The position numbers and the translations under genes are program-made. From JAWXUC01 sp044432975 (GTDB lineage: Bacteria > Pseudomonadota > Alphaproteobacteria > RF32 > CAG-239), in NCBI GenBank assembly GCA_044432975.1, contig JAWXUC010000005.1:1-64000 (forward strand): a DNA stretch of 64,000 bases. The letters run 5' to 3'. Below the pieces are notes generated by a model. It did no database searches. It was not told the DNA's origin and was given only the letters and a program-made list of their open reading frames with translations. This document shows positions 15,978 to 25,378 of the stretch, one piece after another (within the stretch, counting starts at the first letter, position 1; each line of letters begins with the position of its first letter).

Positions 15978-17459
15978 ATGTTAACTATAAAGAAAATAAA
16001 TATAAAATCTTTTTCAGACAATGTTGTTTTCGTTAGCAAGTCTTGCCATCTTTATAATGTTAAAAAATTAAGAACCTTAACAAGAGTAGAAGTTCTTGGG
16101 GGCAAAAAAACTGTCTATGCTTTTTTAGAAGTTATAGATGAAGATGCTCTTGTTTCTCCAACTCAAATAGGCGTTAATGTTGAGTGCTTTAAGGATTTGG
16201 GCTTAAAAGAAGGAGACGCAGTTTCTATTGCTGTTTCAGAAACTCCCAAAAGTTATTCTTTGATAAAAAAGAAAATCTACGGAAACATTTTATCTACTTC
16301 AGAATATAAAAAAATTGCCGATGATATTATTTCAAAACGTTATTCAAATATGGATATCGCTGCATTTTTAGTTGCCATGGGTTCTTTTATGACTTTAGAA
16401 GAGGTTTTAAGTTTAACAAAATCTATTATTTCTAAAAATAAAATGAAGTGGGAAGATGAACATATTGTTGCAGATCATTATTGTATTGGTGGTGTTCCTG
16501 GCAATAAAACTGATTTGATTATTTTAGCAATTGTTTCTGCCTATGGTATAGCTTTTCCTAAAACATGTTCTTTTTCATTAACATCTTGTTCTGGCATGGG
16601 CAATGTTGCAAGTGCTTTTATGAATATAGATTTAAAAGAAAAAGAATTTAAAACACTTGTTTCAGAAAACCGAGCTGCAATAGTTGCTTATGACACCTTA
16701 AACGTTGGTGATTTTAATAAACAAATGTCTCCTGTAGAAAGATATATTGGTTTAACAAAAGCAGAGCAAATCGCAGCATCAATCATTGCGGTTAAAATTT
16801 CTTGTGGTATTACTCACCTTTTGATAGATATTCCAGTTGGTCCACAAGCCAGAATCAGAAGCTCTTTAGAAGCTATGAAATTAAGAAAAATCTTTGAATA
16901 TCTTGGTGATAGTTTAGGCTTACATGTAGATGTTTGTATTACAGATGGTAGAGAACCAATAGGTAATACTATAGGTCCATTCTTAGAAGCTAGAGATGTT
17001 ATGAAAATTTTGAAAAACCAAGAAGATGCTCCAGATGACTTAAGAGAAAAATCTTTGTTTTTAGCAGGAAAAATATTAGAATTTGATCCAAAATTAAGAG
17101 GTGGTCAGGGCTTTTTAGTTGCTAAAGAAATTTTAGAATCAGGCAGAGCTTTAGATCAGTTTAATAAAATTATTTCATCTCAAGGCAGAGCAGAAAAACC
17201 AGAACTAGGCTTCTTATCTTATGATTTTGTATCTCCACAAAATGGTGTTGTTAAAGCAATAGATGTTGGTGCAATAAATTATCTTGGTGTTGTTACTGGT
17301 GCAAACAGAAACAAATTATCAGGTGTTGAAATGTTTAAGAAAATAGGTGATGAAGTAGAAGCAGGAGATGTCCTTTTCAGAGTTTATTCTAATACACAAT
17401 CAGATTTCTTAAAAGCAAAGATGTTTTTATCAGAAGCTCTTATTTATGAAGTTGATTAA
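15978..17459 (+). CDS. Thymidine/AMP phosphorylase family protein
   Basis: This 493-residue nucleoside phosphorylase is of the long form, with an N-terminal domain of about 90 residues before the glycosyltransferase core, as in archaeal AMP phosphorylase and in putative thymidine phosphorylases of Proteobacteria. Visible motifs are ISKRYSNMDIAAFLVAMGS, DHYCIGGVPGNKTDLI (phosphate-binding region), SLTSCSGMGNVASAF, RYIGLTKAEQIAASI and LDIPVGPQARIRS. It may degrade or salvage nucleosides or NMPs; I cannot decide between thymidine and AMP by eye. It follows accD by 18 bases, and its 3' end overlaps the convergent miaA by 30 bases. Confidence 0.85.
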   Translation: MLTIKKINIKSFSDNVVFVSKSCHLYNVKKLRTLTRVEVLGGKKTVYAFLEVIDEDALVSPTQIGVNVECFKDLGLKEGDAVSIAVSETPKSYSLIKKKIYGNILSTSEYKKIADDIISKRYSNMDIAAFLVAMGSFMTLEEVLSLTKSIISKNKMKWEDEHIVADHYCIGGVPGNKTDLIILAIVSAYGIAFPKTCSFSLTSCSGMGNVASAFMNIDLKEKEFKTLVSENRAAIVAYDTLNVGDFNKQMSPVERYIGLTKAEQIAASIIAVKISCGITHLLIDIPVGPQARIRSSLEAMKLRKIFEYLGDSLGLHVDVCITDGREPIGNTIGPFLEARDVMKILKNQEDAPDDLREKSLFLAGKILEFDPKLRGGQGFLVAKEILESGRALDQFNKIISSQGRAEKPELGFLSYDFVSPQNGVVKAIDVGAINYLGVVTGANRNKLSGVEMFKKIGDEVEAGDVLFRVYSNTQSDFLKAKMFLSEALIYEVD

Positions 17460-18326
17460 GTCTTCATTAATTTCTTTATAGCATTTATCAAAAATAAAGT
17501 TAGCCTCAAGTTTGTTCTTAAACCATGTTATTTGTCTTTTGGCATATTGATGAGTATGAATTTTTGCTAATTCAATAGCCTCATCTAAAGTTGTTGTCCC
17601 ATCAAGATAATCAATTATTTCAGGTAGTCCTAAAGCTTTTGATGCAGGGAGCATGGGGTTGATGTTTAATGATTTATAATTTTTAGCTTCATCAATAGCG
17701 CCAAGCTCAACCATTTTATTAAATCTAAAATCAATTCTTTCATCAAGTTCTTTTTTAGAAGGAATAATTTTTATTATAAAAAAGTTTGCCTCAATAGCTT
17801 TTATTAAGGGTTCATCGTGCCAGTCAACAATGCTTCTACCTGTCTGCCACAACACTTCTAAAGCTCTTTTAGTGCGAGTAGTGTCATTAGGGTTAAGTAC
17901 ATTTTTTGCTTTTTCATCTAAAAGATTATATGGGTTATTTTCTTTTTCAACTTTGTTTCTTACCTCTGTATCAATAGAAGGAATAGGTGTTGTTCCATAT
18001 ACTAAATTATTTATATAAAGCCCTGTTCCGCCAACAATAACTGGAGTTTTATTTTCATTCCAAAGGGTCTTAATCTTTTCCACACAAAGGTTTAGCCAGT
18101 CCACAACATTACCATGTTTTGTGCTTTCATATATTTGATATAAATGATGAGGCATAATTGTTTTATCTTCGCCAGAAGGGCAGGCAGAAATAATAGGAGT
18201 ATCTTTGTATAATTGCTGACTATCACAGTTTATGATTTCGCCATTGAACTTTTCTGCCAAATCAATCGCTAATTGAGATTTGCCAGATGCTGTTGGTCCT
18301 GCAATTATAATAATATTTTTTTGCAA
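17430..18326 (-). CDS. miaA: tRNA dimethylallyltransferase MiaA
   Basis: MiaA adds an isopentenyl group to A37 of tRNAs that read UNN codons. The 298-residue protein has the P-loop IAGPTASGKSQLA, the DSQQLY motif, VVGGTGLYINNLVYG, and the C-terminal HTHQYAKRQITWFKNK signature. The start is a TTG with AAGGAG eight bases upstream. The last ten codons run antisense through the end of the thymidine phosphorylase gene, so the two 3' ends overlap. Confidence 0.95.
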   Translation of the reverse strand: MQKNIIIIAGPTASGKSQLAIDLAEKFNGEIINCDSQQLYKDTPIISACPSGEDKTIMPHHLYQIYESTKHGNVVDWLNLCVEKIKTLWNENKTPVIVGGTGLYINNLVYGTTPIPSIDTEVRNKVEKENNPYNLLDEKAKNVLNPNDTTRTKRALEVLWQTGRSIVDWHDEPLIKAIEANFFIIKIIPSKKELDERIDFRFNKMVELGAIDEAKNYKSLNINPMLPASKALGLPEIIDYLDGTTTLDEAIELAKIHTHQYAKRQITWFKNKLEANFIFDKCYKEINEDLINFINKSF

Positions 18327-18367
18327 AAATAAACTCCTTATTAATCTTTATTGTATAGATTGTTTTT

Positions 18368-19129
18368 ATGAAAAAACTAATACTAATATTTACATTTATG
18401 ATTTTTAACGCAAACGCCACAACTGTCAAGCACCAATTTGAGGTTTCTTTAGGTGTGTTTGATGCTTTTCAATCTCAATTTGAATATGGCATAGATAAAA
18501 ACAATTACCATATTGATTCTAAGGTTAACACTCAAGGAGCATTAAAAATGCTATATCCTTTTGAAGCAGAGTATCAAAGTGGTGGCAGAATAGAAAACGA
18601 AAAGCTTGTACCTCAAGTTTATAAATATAAGGCAAAAAGCAGATCTAATGTCAGAACCAAAGAACTTGTTTATTCTAAAACTGGAGTTGCCACATATAGA
18701 ATTTCTTCTAAAAACGGCAAAGAAAATAAAGTTGCATTAAAAGAGGAAGATAAAAATCAAGGCACAACAGATTTGCAATCTGTAATGGCAGAACTTGTTA
18801 TGCAATATAATACTTTAAGATTTTGTGATTCTAGAATGGAAGTTTTTGATGGTAAACGTAGATTTGACGTTATTTTTACCGATGAAACAAAAGAAGATAT
18901 AAAAACTCCATATCATCAAGGTGAGGCTCACAAATGTGCGATGTATATTGATTCTTTAGGCTCAAAAGGTGATGACTTCTTGTTTAAATTAACAGAAAAT
19001 AAACCTGTTGAGTTCTGGTTGATGCAAGATGAGAAGAGCGGCGCATTTTTTATTGCAAAAATTTTAGTTTCAGACACCTCTTTAGGTGATTTAACCGTTC
19101 TTACAAATCAAATTGAAGTAGTCAATTAA
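18368..19129 (+). CDS. DUF3108 secreted protein
   Basis: This 253-residue exported protein has a signal peptide (MKKLILIFTFMIFNANA) and the DUF3108 pattern, with TDLQSVMAELV near residue 137, then EVFDGKRRFDVIF near 160 and PVEFWL in the C-terminal third. Members are periplasmic and uncharacterised, often near envelope genes. It diverges from miaA with only 41 bases between start codons. No strong ribosome-binding site is visible. Confidence 0.75.
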   Translation: MKKLILIFTFMIFNANATTVKHQFEVSLGVFDAFQSQFEYGIDKNNYHIDSKVNTQGALKMLYPFEAEYQSGGRIENEKLVPQVYKYKAKSRSNVRTKELVYSKTGVATYRISSKNGKENKVALKEEDKNQGTTDLQSVMAELVMQYNTLRFCDSRMEVFDGKRRFDVIFTDETKEDIKTPYHQGEAHKCAMYIDSLGSKGDDFLFKLTENKPVEFWLMQDEKSGAFFIAKILVSDTSLGDLTVLTNQIEVVN

Positions 19130-19139
19130 ATAAAAAAAA

Positions 19140-19180
19140 GCAAACGATGTCATTGCTGACTTGATCCGCAATCAAGTTAG
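19140..19180. repeat. GATTGCGGATCAAG...CAATGACA-type palindrome
   Basis: Read on the minus strand this is the same TTGATTGCGGATCAAG / GCAATGACA repeat as at 5934-5952, with a CTTGAT/ATCAAG hairpin. It lies between the convergent ends of the DUF3108 gene and glgX. Confidence 0.6.
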
Positions 19181-19217
19181 CTATATTTAATCATTAAATG
19201 CTCTAAATTTAACAAAA

Positions 19218-21194
19218 TTACCTTTCAGCTTGAGGTCTAATCATTAGCTGCATATTTTCTTTAACACTTTCACCTGAAGAAGTTAATACAACACAACCAA
19301 AAGGTTTAATTTTATATTCACCTACAGATGTAATATCTTGTGCTTTATTGTCAGATGTATCAAAAACAACACTCCACTTTTTGCCATTTGTAGCTTTGGG
19401 AAGTTTGTATTCAACATCTCCATCAACATTACCAGATGCAATAACAATATAATCTTGTTTGCCATCTTTAGATTTTAATTGATAGGCTAGGGTTCTTGCA
19501 TATTCACAATCCCAGTCATTGCCTTCCATTTGTTTTCCATCTGGTCTAAACCAAGTAACTTCATCAGCAGTTAAAGGTGCTGCAGAAGAAAATAATGGAA
19601 CAGATTTTCTCAAATACATAAGCTTTCTAGAAAACAAATACATATCTTTTTGTTTGTCATCAAAACCTTTCCAATTATGCCAAGTTAGTTTATTGTCTTG
19701 ACAATAAGCATTATTATTTCCGCTTTGAGAACGCAAAACCTCATCACCACCATTAATAATTGGCACTCCTCTAGAAAGCACTGCTAACGCAAGCATTGTT
19801 TTTGCTCTTGTTAGAGCAATTTCTTCTGTTGGAGAAGCCCAAGAATCTGTGTTTTTATTTCCATCTTGATTATTTTCATTGTTTGCATAATTGTTGGGAT
19901 AGTCATAGTTTACTAAATCCCAGAGAGTAAATCCGTCATGTACGCCAATAAAATTTGCATCAGGTTTTTCTTTGCCTGCAATATGATACGCTAGTTTTCC
20001 TGTTTGATGATATTCTCCTTTACCAAATTTTCTATAACTTTTCTTTCCTTTGTCATTCCATTCAATAATATCATCATTCATCATATCTTTAGCATAAATT
20101 CCACTAGCATTCCAAGGCTCACCAAAAATTCTCACCCCAGTTTCTTTCTTTAAAGTTTTAATCATCTTTAAGAAAGGAGCATTTTTATTAAATTGATTAT
20201 TTTCATCCATAGCTAAATCACCTGCCAAATCTAGCCTAAAAGCATCAACTCCTAAGGACGCAAAATATTTCATAGAGTTGTATGCAACATCAAGAGCAGG
20301 TTTTCTAGACACATCAAAAGAGTTCCAACATCCTGTAGAGTTTAATCTTTCTTTTTTGCCATTAGTTTCTATTATTCTTTGATAAGAAAGAGCGTCTAAT
20401 CCTTCATAAGAAATAATTTGGTCAGGAGCAGTGTGATTATAAACAACATCCATGCATACTTCTATACCATTTTTGTGCATCTCATTAATCATAAGTTTAA
20501 AGTCTTCAATTGTTCCAAATTTTGGATCAACTGCAAAGTGGTTATATGGGTTATATCCCCAATAATCAGACAAGCCGAACTCTTGTTTTAGGTGTTTTCC
20601 TCCACAAGTTGGCATAATTGGCAAAAGCTCAACTTGAGTAATATTTAATTCTTTTAAGCGATTAATGCTAGATGAGTGCGCAAGCCCTAAAAAAGTCCCT
20701 CTAAGTTCTTCAGGAATGTCTTCATTCAAGGCACTAAATCCTTTAACATTCATTTCATAGATAATAACATCATCAAGTTTATGAGACGGCTTTTTTGTAA
20801 GATAAGGAAGCGAGCTACTATCTGTCTCAAACTTTACAACAGATTTAGGAACAAAATTTGCGGAATCTGTATTATTGTATGCTAATAAAGCTTCATTATC
20901 CCAATAACGAAGAGTATCTGAGATTTCTTTTGCATAAGGATCAACTAATAGTTTGTTTGGATTAAAAAATAAACATTGAGAAGGATTAAATTCTCCATTT
21001 GCTCTATATCCGTATTTTTGCCCTTCTTTAATATTAGGTATTTCAACTGACCAAATACCTTTTTCACCTTTAGCCATAGCAATTTTGGTTTCAGATTTTT
21101 CATCATCAGAAAACAAGCATAAGTCAATATTTTCAGCATGTTCTGAAAATATAGAAAAAAGAACTCCGTTGTCTGTTTTTTTAATTCCTAACAT
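19218..21194 (-). CDS. glgX: Glycogen debranching enzyme GlgX-like
   Basis: This is a GH13 isoamylase-type enzyme (658 residues) that cleaves alpha-1,6 branches of glycogen or limit dextrins. There is an N-terminal CBM48-like domain (about 1-110), then the catalytic barrel: MDVVYNHTA near residue 250, VDAFRLDLAGDL with the nucleophile Asp, IFGEPWNASG with the acid Glu, and FIGVHDGFTLWDLVNY with the transition-state His-Asp. The C-terminal beta domain is present. No other glycogen genes are in the window. Function is confident at family level; the exact chain-length preference is not. Confidence 0.9.
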   Translation of the reverse strand: MLGIKKTDNGVLFSIFSEHAENIDLCLFSDDEKSETKIAMAKGEKGIWSVEIPNIKEGQKYGYRANGEFNPSQCLFFNPNKLLVDPYAKEISDTLRYWDNEALLAYNNTDSANFVPKSVVKFETDSSSLPYLTKKPSHKLDDVIIYEMNVKGFSALNEDIPEELRGTFLGLAHSSSINRLKELNITQVELLPIMPTCGGKHLKQEFGLSDYWGYNPYNHFAVDPKFGTIEDFKLMINEMHKNGIEVCMDVVYNHTAPDQIISYEGLDALSYQRIIETNGKKERLNSTGCWNSFDVSRKPALDVAYNSMKYFASLGVDAFRLDLAGDLAMDENNQFNKNAPFLKMIKTLKKETGVRIFGEPWNASGIYAKDMMNDDIIEWNDKGKKSYRKFGKGEYHQTGKLAYHIAGKEKPDANFIGVHDGFTLWDLVNYDYPNNYANNENNQDGNKNTDSWASPTEEIALTRAKTMLALAVLSRGVPIINGGDEVLRSQSGNNNAYCQDNKLTWHNWKGFDDKQKDMYLFSRKLMYLRKSVPLFSSAAPLTADEVTWFRPDGKQMEGNDWDCEYARTLAYQLKSKDGKQDYIVIASGNVDGDVEYKLPKATNGKKWSVVFDTSDNKAQDITSVGEYKIKPFGCVVLTSSGESVKENMQLMIRPQAER

Positions 21195-21240
21195 AGATTT
21201 ATTATATATTAATTTTACTAAAAAGTCTATAATTTTCTTT

Positions 21241-21759
21241 TTAGAGTTTTAATAAAACGCCAGCAAAAGCGCCAACAATAATCATTAAAATAGGGTGCTT
21301 TTTATAAAAATGCAAAATGATAAATGCTGCAACAAACAGCAGTACAGATTTTAAGTTAATAATGCTGACCTTTGCTATTAAAAAACCACCATAGCCAATA
21401 AGAGCAAGTACAGCAGGACGAAGAGCAAACAAAATGTTTTGCAATGTTTGGTTTTCTTGATTTTTCAACAGCCATTTGCCAAGTAAAATCATAACAATTA
21501 TAGAAGGGATTACAAGTCCAGATGTTGCTATTAAACCACCCCAAATACCAGCGGTTTTATAACCCACAAAAGTTGCCATATTAACTCCAATTGGCCCAGG
21601 GGTGGATTCTGATATTGCAATAATATCTGCAAGCTCATTTAATGAAAACCAACCTCGTCGACCACTCAGGCTAACCAAAAAAGGAATAGTAACCATTCCC
21701 CCACCAATTGCAAGAGAACCTATTTTAAAAAATTCTAAAAATAAAGTAATCAAAATCAT
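21241..21759 (-). CDS. Chromate-transporter family protein, second half-size subunit
   Basis: This 172-residue membrane protein has the CHR-family signatures FKIGSLAIGGGMVTIPFL, ISESTPGPIGVNMATFVGY and repeated hydrophobic helices. Half-size CHR proteins work as pairs; this one overlaps its partner by four bases (ATGA). The pair may export chromate or another oxyanion. In non-contaminated habitats the physiological substrate is uncertain. Confidence 0.85.
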   Translation of the reverse strand: MILITLFLEFFKIGSLAIGGGMVTIPFLVSLSGRRGWFSLNELADIIAISESTPGPIGVNMATFVGYKTAGIWGGLIATSGLVIPSIIVMILLGKWLLKNQENQTLQNILFALRPAVLALIGYGGFLIAKVSIINLKSVLLFVAAFIILHFYKKHPILMIIVGAFAGVLLKL

Positions 21760-22283
21760 ATTGGTCTTTTCCTGTAATATAAAAAACCAAATAGTCCACT
21801 TGTGATTGCAATAATTGCTGGCGGAGTGTCAAATATTATTAATATTAAAAAACATACCGCAAAAATACTAAGTTGAGACTTTCTGCTTATTGATGTTCTC
21901 CACATTTTTATTAAAACTTGCAAAATCATGGCGCTAACCACAACCCTAATACCTGCAAAAGCACTTTTAACCTCGGGTAGTTCTAAAAAAGATTTAGAGA
22001 AAAAAGCAATAGCTGTAATAATGATAAACGAAGGCAAAACCATTGCAACAGAAGCAAGTATAGCTCCTTTAACCCCAAACTTTTTATAACCCACAAGGGT
22101 TGCGGTATTTATGGCAATAATTCCTGGAGTTGTTTGCCCAATAGCATAATAATCTATAAGTTCTTTTTTCTTAACCCATTTTTTTTTAGCAACAAGCTCT
22201 GCCTCTAAAATAGAAAGCATCGCCGCCCCACCACCAAAAGTGAAAAGCCCAATCTTAAAAATACATAAAAATAGTTCTAACAT
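21756..22283 (-). CDS. Chromate-transporter family protein, first half-size subunit
   Basis: This 175-residue half-size CHR transporter has FKIGLFTFGGGAAMLSILEAE and YYAIGQTTPGIIAINTATLVGY motifs, the N-terminal-type half of the family. It is translationally coupled to the downstream half (21241-21759). Two separate start codons, each following an intact domain, show that this is a normal two-gene arrangement rather than a frameshifted single gene. Confidence 0.85.
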   Translation of the reverse strand: MLELFLCIFKIGLFTFGGGAAMLSILEAELVAKKKWVKKKELIDYYAIGQTTPGIIAINTATLVGYKKFGVKGAILASVAMVLPSFIIITAIAFFSKSFLELPEVKSAFAGIRVVVSAMILQVLIKMWRTSISRKSQLSIFAVCFLILIIFDTPPAIIAITSGLFGFLYYRKRPI

Positions 22284-22320
22284 ACCTAAAGTTTTCTTCT
22301 TAAATTTTTTTACAAATAAA

Positions 22321-22362
22321 TGTCATCGCGCCCATAAAGCATTTATGGGTTAAGCGATCTTC
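22321..22362. repeat. TGTCATCGCG-palindrome-AAGCGATCTTC repeat
   Basis: The constant edges TGTCATCGCG and AAGCGATCTTC enclose the stem CCCATAAA/TTTATGGG. The same edges with an unrelated stem occur at 32193-32236. It lies in the 84-base gap between the chromate-type transporter start and the aspS stop. Confidence 0.7.
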
Positions 22363-22367
22363 AAATT

Positions 22368-24107
22368 TCACTTCTCTTTTATATCAACTTTAATGCTCAA
22401 CTCATCAAGTTGGGCTTGACTAACATTGTTAGGGGCTTGCATTAACAAGTCTTGCGCTTTACCATTAAGAGGGAATAAAATTACATCACGGATAATTTCT
22501 TCATCTAACAAAAGCATAACAAGTCTATCAACGCCAAAAGCAGAACCAGCGTGCGGTGGAGCGCCAAATTTGAATGCACTCAACATACCACCAAATTTTG
22601 CATCTACATAATCTTTATCATAGCCAACAAGTTCAAAAGCTTTGTACATAACTTCTGGCTTAAAGTTTCTTTGACCACCAGACAAAAGCTCAACACCGTT
22701 ACAAACCATGTCATATTGATAAGCTTTAATCTCAAGCGGATTTTTGTTAAGAAGCGCGTCCATTTCTCCTTGAGGCATAGAAAACGGATTGTGAGAAAAT
22801 TGAATAGGGCATTTAGCATTTTCATCTTCATTTTCTTCATAGAAAGGAAAATCAACAACCCAACACATTTTGAAAGCGTTTGTGTCAACAATACCTAAAT
22901 CTTCTGCAACTTTATTACGCAATTTACCAGTGAATTTTAAGAATTGTGTGCCTTTACCAACCATAAACAAAATAGCTTCATTTTCGCCTAAGTTAAATGC
23001 TTCAACATTAGATAAAAGCTTGAATATACCTTTGTCTTTTGCCAAATATGCAACACCGCCAAAACCAGCAGCTTTACCAAAGTCATTTAACTTATCAAAG
23101 AAAGAACGTGGCTTGTCGCCGATTCCAGCAACTCTAATTGCTTTAATAAATTTACCTTCTTTTGCAAAGTTGTCATAAACTCCAAAACCAGAATCTCCAA
23201 ATAAAGAAGTAACATCTTCAATGATTAATGGGTTTCTTAAATCTGGTTTATCAGAACCATATTTGTTCATCGCTTCATCAAAAGGAATGCGAATAAAAGG
23301 GGCTTGATCAACTGTTTTGCCGTTAGCAAATTCATTAAAAATAGTGCTCATTGTTTTTTCAATAACTCTAAACACGTCTTCTTGAGTAACAAAACTCATT
23401 TCCATATCCATTTGATAAAATTCTCCAGGGCTTCTGTCTGCTCTAGGGTCTTCATCTCTAAAACATGGTGCAATTTGGAAGTATTTATCAAAACCAGAAA
23501 CCATCAAAAGTTGTTTGAATTGTTGTGGAGCTTGTGGAAGGGCATAAAACATTCCTGGATTAATTCTTGATGGCACTAAAAAGTCTCTAGCGCCTTCAGG
23601 TGAAGATGCTGTTAAAATAGGAGTTTGAAATTCATCAAAACCTTGTTCAATCATAAGTTCTCTTGTTCTTTTAATAACTTCAAAACGCAATTTCATGTTT
23701 TTTTTCAAGCGCTCTTTTCTAAGGTCTAAAAAGCGATATCTTAAACGCAATTCTTCAGGAGCATTGTCTTCAACCGCAATTTGAATAGGCAAAATATCTG
23801 CTTTTGAATGAACTTCCACGCCAGATGCAATGATTTCAATTTCACCAGTTGGAATATTGTTGTTAACACTTTCACGTTTAACAACTTTGCCGTCAATACC
23901 AACAACCGATTCTACACGCAAATCTGCGATGATGTCAAAAGTTTCTGTCCCTTTAGTAAACACAACTTGCGTAATGCCAAAATTATCTCTTAAATCCACA
24001 AAACAAAGGTTTCCAAAATCTCGCTTTCTGTGAATCCAGCCAGCAATTTTAACCTCTGTATTTATGTTTTGTGCATTTAATTCGCCACAAGTGTGTGTTC
24101 TGTACAT
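22368..24107 (-). CDS. aspS: Aspartyl-tRNA synthetase
   Basis: This class II synthetase of 579 residues charges tRNA-Asp (and possibly tRNA-Asn if non-discriminating). The start at 24107 (MYRTHTCGEL) is chosen because AGAGGA lies nine bases upstream; a longer in-frame start would place that site inside the gene. Visible are the OB-fold anticodon domain, then FQTPILTASSPEGARDFLVPSR, RAEDPRADR-like FRDEDPRADRSPGEFYQMD, the bacterial GAD insertion, and motif 3 GSAFGVDRLVMLL. It is divergent from rnd. Confidence 0.96.
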   Translation of the reverse strand: MYRTHTCGELNAQNINTEVKIAGWIHRKRDFGNLCFVDLRDNFGITQVVFTKGTETFDIIADLRVESVVGIDGKVVKRESVNNNIPTGEIEIIASGVEVHSKADILPIQIAVEDNAPEELRLRYRFLDLRKERLKKNMKLRFEVIKRTRELMIEQGFDEFQTPILTASSPEGARDFLVPSRINPGMFYALPQAPQQFKQLLMVSGFDKYFQIAPCFRDEDPRADRSPGEFYQMDMEMSFVTQEDVFRVIEKTMSTIFNEFANGKTVDQAPFIRIPFDEAMNKYGSDKPDLRNPLIIEDVTSLFGDSGFGVYDNFAKEGKFIKAIRVAGIGDKPRSFFDKLNDFGKAAGFGGVAYLAKDKGIFKLLSNVEAFNLGENEAILFMVGKGTQFLKFTGKLRNKVAEDLGIVDTNAFKMCWVVDFPFYEENEDENAKCPIQFSHNPFSMPQGEMDALLNKNPLEIKAYQYDMVCNGVELLSGGQRNFKPEVMYKAFELVGYDKDYVDAKFGGMLSAFKFGAPPHAGSAFGVDRLVMLLLDEEIIRDVILFPLNGKAQDLLMQAPNNVSQAQLDELSIKVDIKEK

Positions 24108-24183
24108 TGTAAAAAATCCTCTTTTCATTTTATTTTATTTGTGCTATAACATAACAAAACCAATAAAAAAAGCAAGAAATAAA

Positions 24184-25320
24184 ATGAATTTAATACAAAA
24201 AACTAAAGATTTGGAAGAGTTTTGCGAAAAACTAAAAAAAGAACCATATATAACAGTCGACTTAGAATTTTTAAGAGAAAAAACCTATTTTGCTCAAATA
24301 TGCTTAATTCAAGTAGGCTCAGACATTGAGTGTGCAATAATAGATCCATTAGCAAAAGGCATTGATTTAAGTTCTTTTTTTGATTTAATGAAAGATAAAA
24401 AGATTGTAAAAGTTTTTCATTCTTGTCGTCAAGATATAGAAATTTTATATAATATTTCAGGCTTTTGCCCATATCCTGTTTTTGATACTCAAATTGCTGC
24501 AGAGGTTGCAGGTTTTGGAGAAAGTGTTTCTTATGAAACCTTAGTAAATTGCTTTTGCAAGCAAGAATTAAATAAATCTTGCCGTTTTACAAATTGGCAA
24601 AAACGTCCTTTAGATGAAGCTCAGTTAGACTATGCTATTGGGGATGTAACTTATTTGAGAGATATTTATAAAATATTACAACAAAACCCTCATATAGATT
24701 TGATAAAAGATAAATTAAAGAGCTTGTCAAATGAAGATGACTACAAACCTAAGCCAGAAGAAGCTTGGAAAAAAATTAGACATCGTTCTCATAATTCAGG
24801 TTATTTAACAATTTTAAGAGAACTTGCAAAATGGAGAGAAATTCGGGCTATAGAGAAAGATGTTCCCAGAAAAAATGTTGTCTCAGATGATATGCTGTTA
24901 AGTATTGCTTCAGCAATCCCAACAACTATTGATGAACTTTTAGAAATAAGAAATATTAGAAAAGATTTAGCACAAGGGAAAATGGGACAAGAGATAATAA
25001 ATTGCGTAAAAGAAGCCTTGAATATTAAGTCTAAAGATTATGTTAAATTAGAAAAAAACAAAAAAACAAAAAAAGGCTCTAGTTCTTTGATAGAATTATT
25101 AAAACTTTTGTTAAAAATAAAATCTCAAGAGTTAGATGTTACAGCAAAACTTTTAGCAACAGAAGATGAATTGTTAGATTTTGCTAATGGTCATGACAAA
25201 GGTATTAGTTTTTTAAATGGATGGAAAAAAGAAGTTTTCGGAAACCTTGCCATAGGTATCAGAAACGGAGATGTTAAAATAGCCTATAATAGCTCAAATA
25301 AAAGAGTAGAATTTCATTAA
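24184..25320 (+). CDS. rnd: Ribonuclease D
   Basis: This DEDDy 3'-5' exonuclease matures tRNA 3' ends. I start at 24184 (MNLIQKTKDLEEF, 378 residues). Catalytic residues are in place: VDLEFLREKTYFAQ (D and E), FHSCRQDIEIL (D) and LDYAIGDVTYLRDIY (Y and D). An HRDC domain follows at about 205-285. The upstream open extension overlaps the aspS start region and has no site of its own. Confidence 0.94.
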   Translation: MNLIQKTKDLEEFCEKLKKEPYITVDLEFLREKTYFAQICLIQVGSDIECAIIDPLAKGIDLSSFFDLMKDKKIVKVFHSCRQDIEILYNISGFCPYPVFDTQIAAEVAGFGESVSYETLVNCFCKQELNKSCRFTNWQKRPLDEAQLDYAIGDVTYLRDIYKILQQNPHIDLIKDKLKSLSNEDDYKPKPEEAWKKIRHRSHNSGYLTILRELAKWREIRAIEKDVPRKNVVSDDMLLSIASAIPTTIDELLEIRNIRKDLAQGKMGQEIINCVKEALNIKSKDYVKLEKNKKTKKGSSSLIELLKLLLKIKSQELDVTAKLLATEDELLDFANGHDKGISFLNGWKKEVFGNLAIGIRNGDVKIAYNSSNKRVEFH

Positions 25321-25378
25321 ATGAATATTAATAATTATATTATATAGTATCAACTATATATGTGAGGAAAAATTAAAG

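Noticed and set aside
21241..22283. Frameshift splitting one chromate transporter gene
   Set aside because: Each half has its own start and complete motifs and they overlap by ATGA, the normal form of two-gene CHR transporters.
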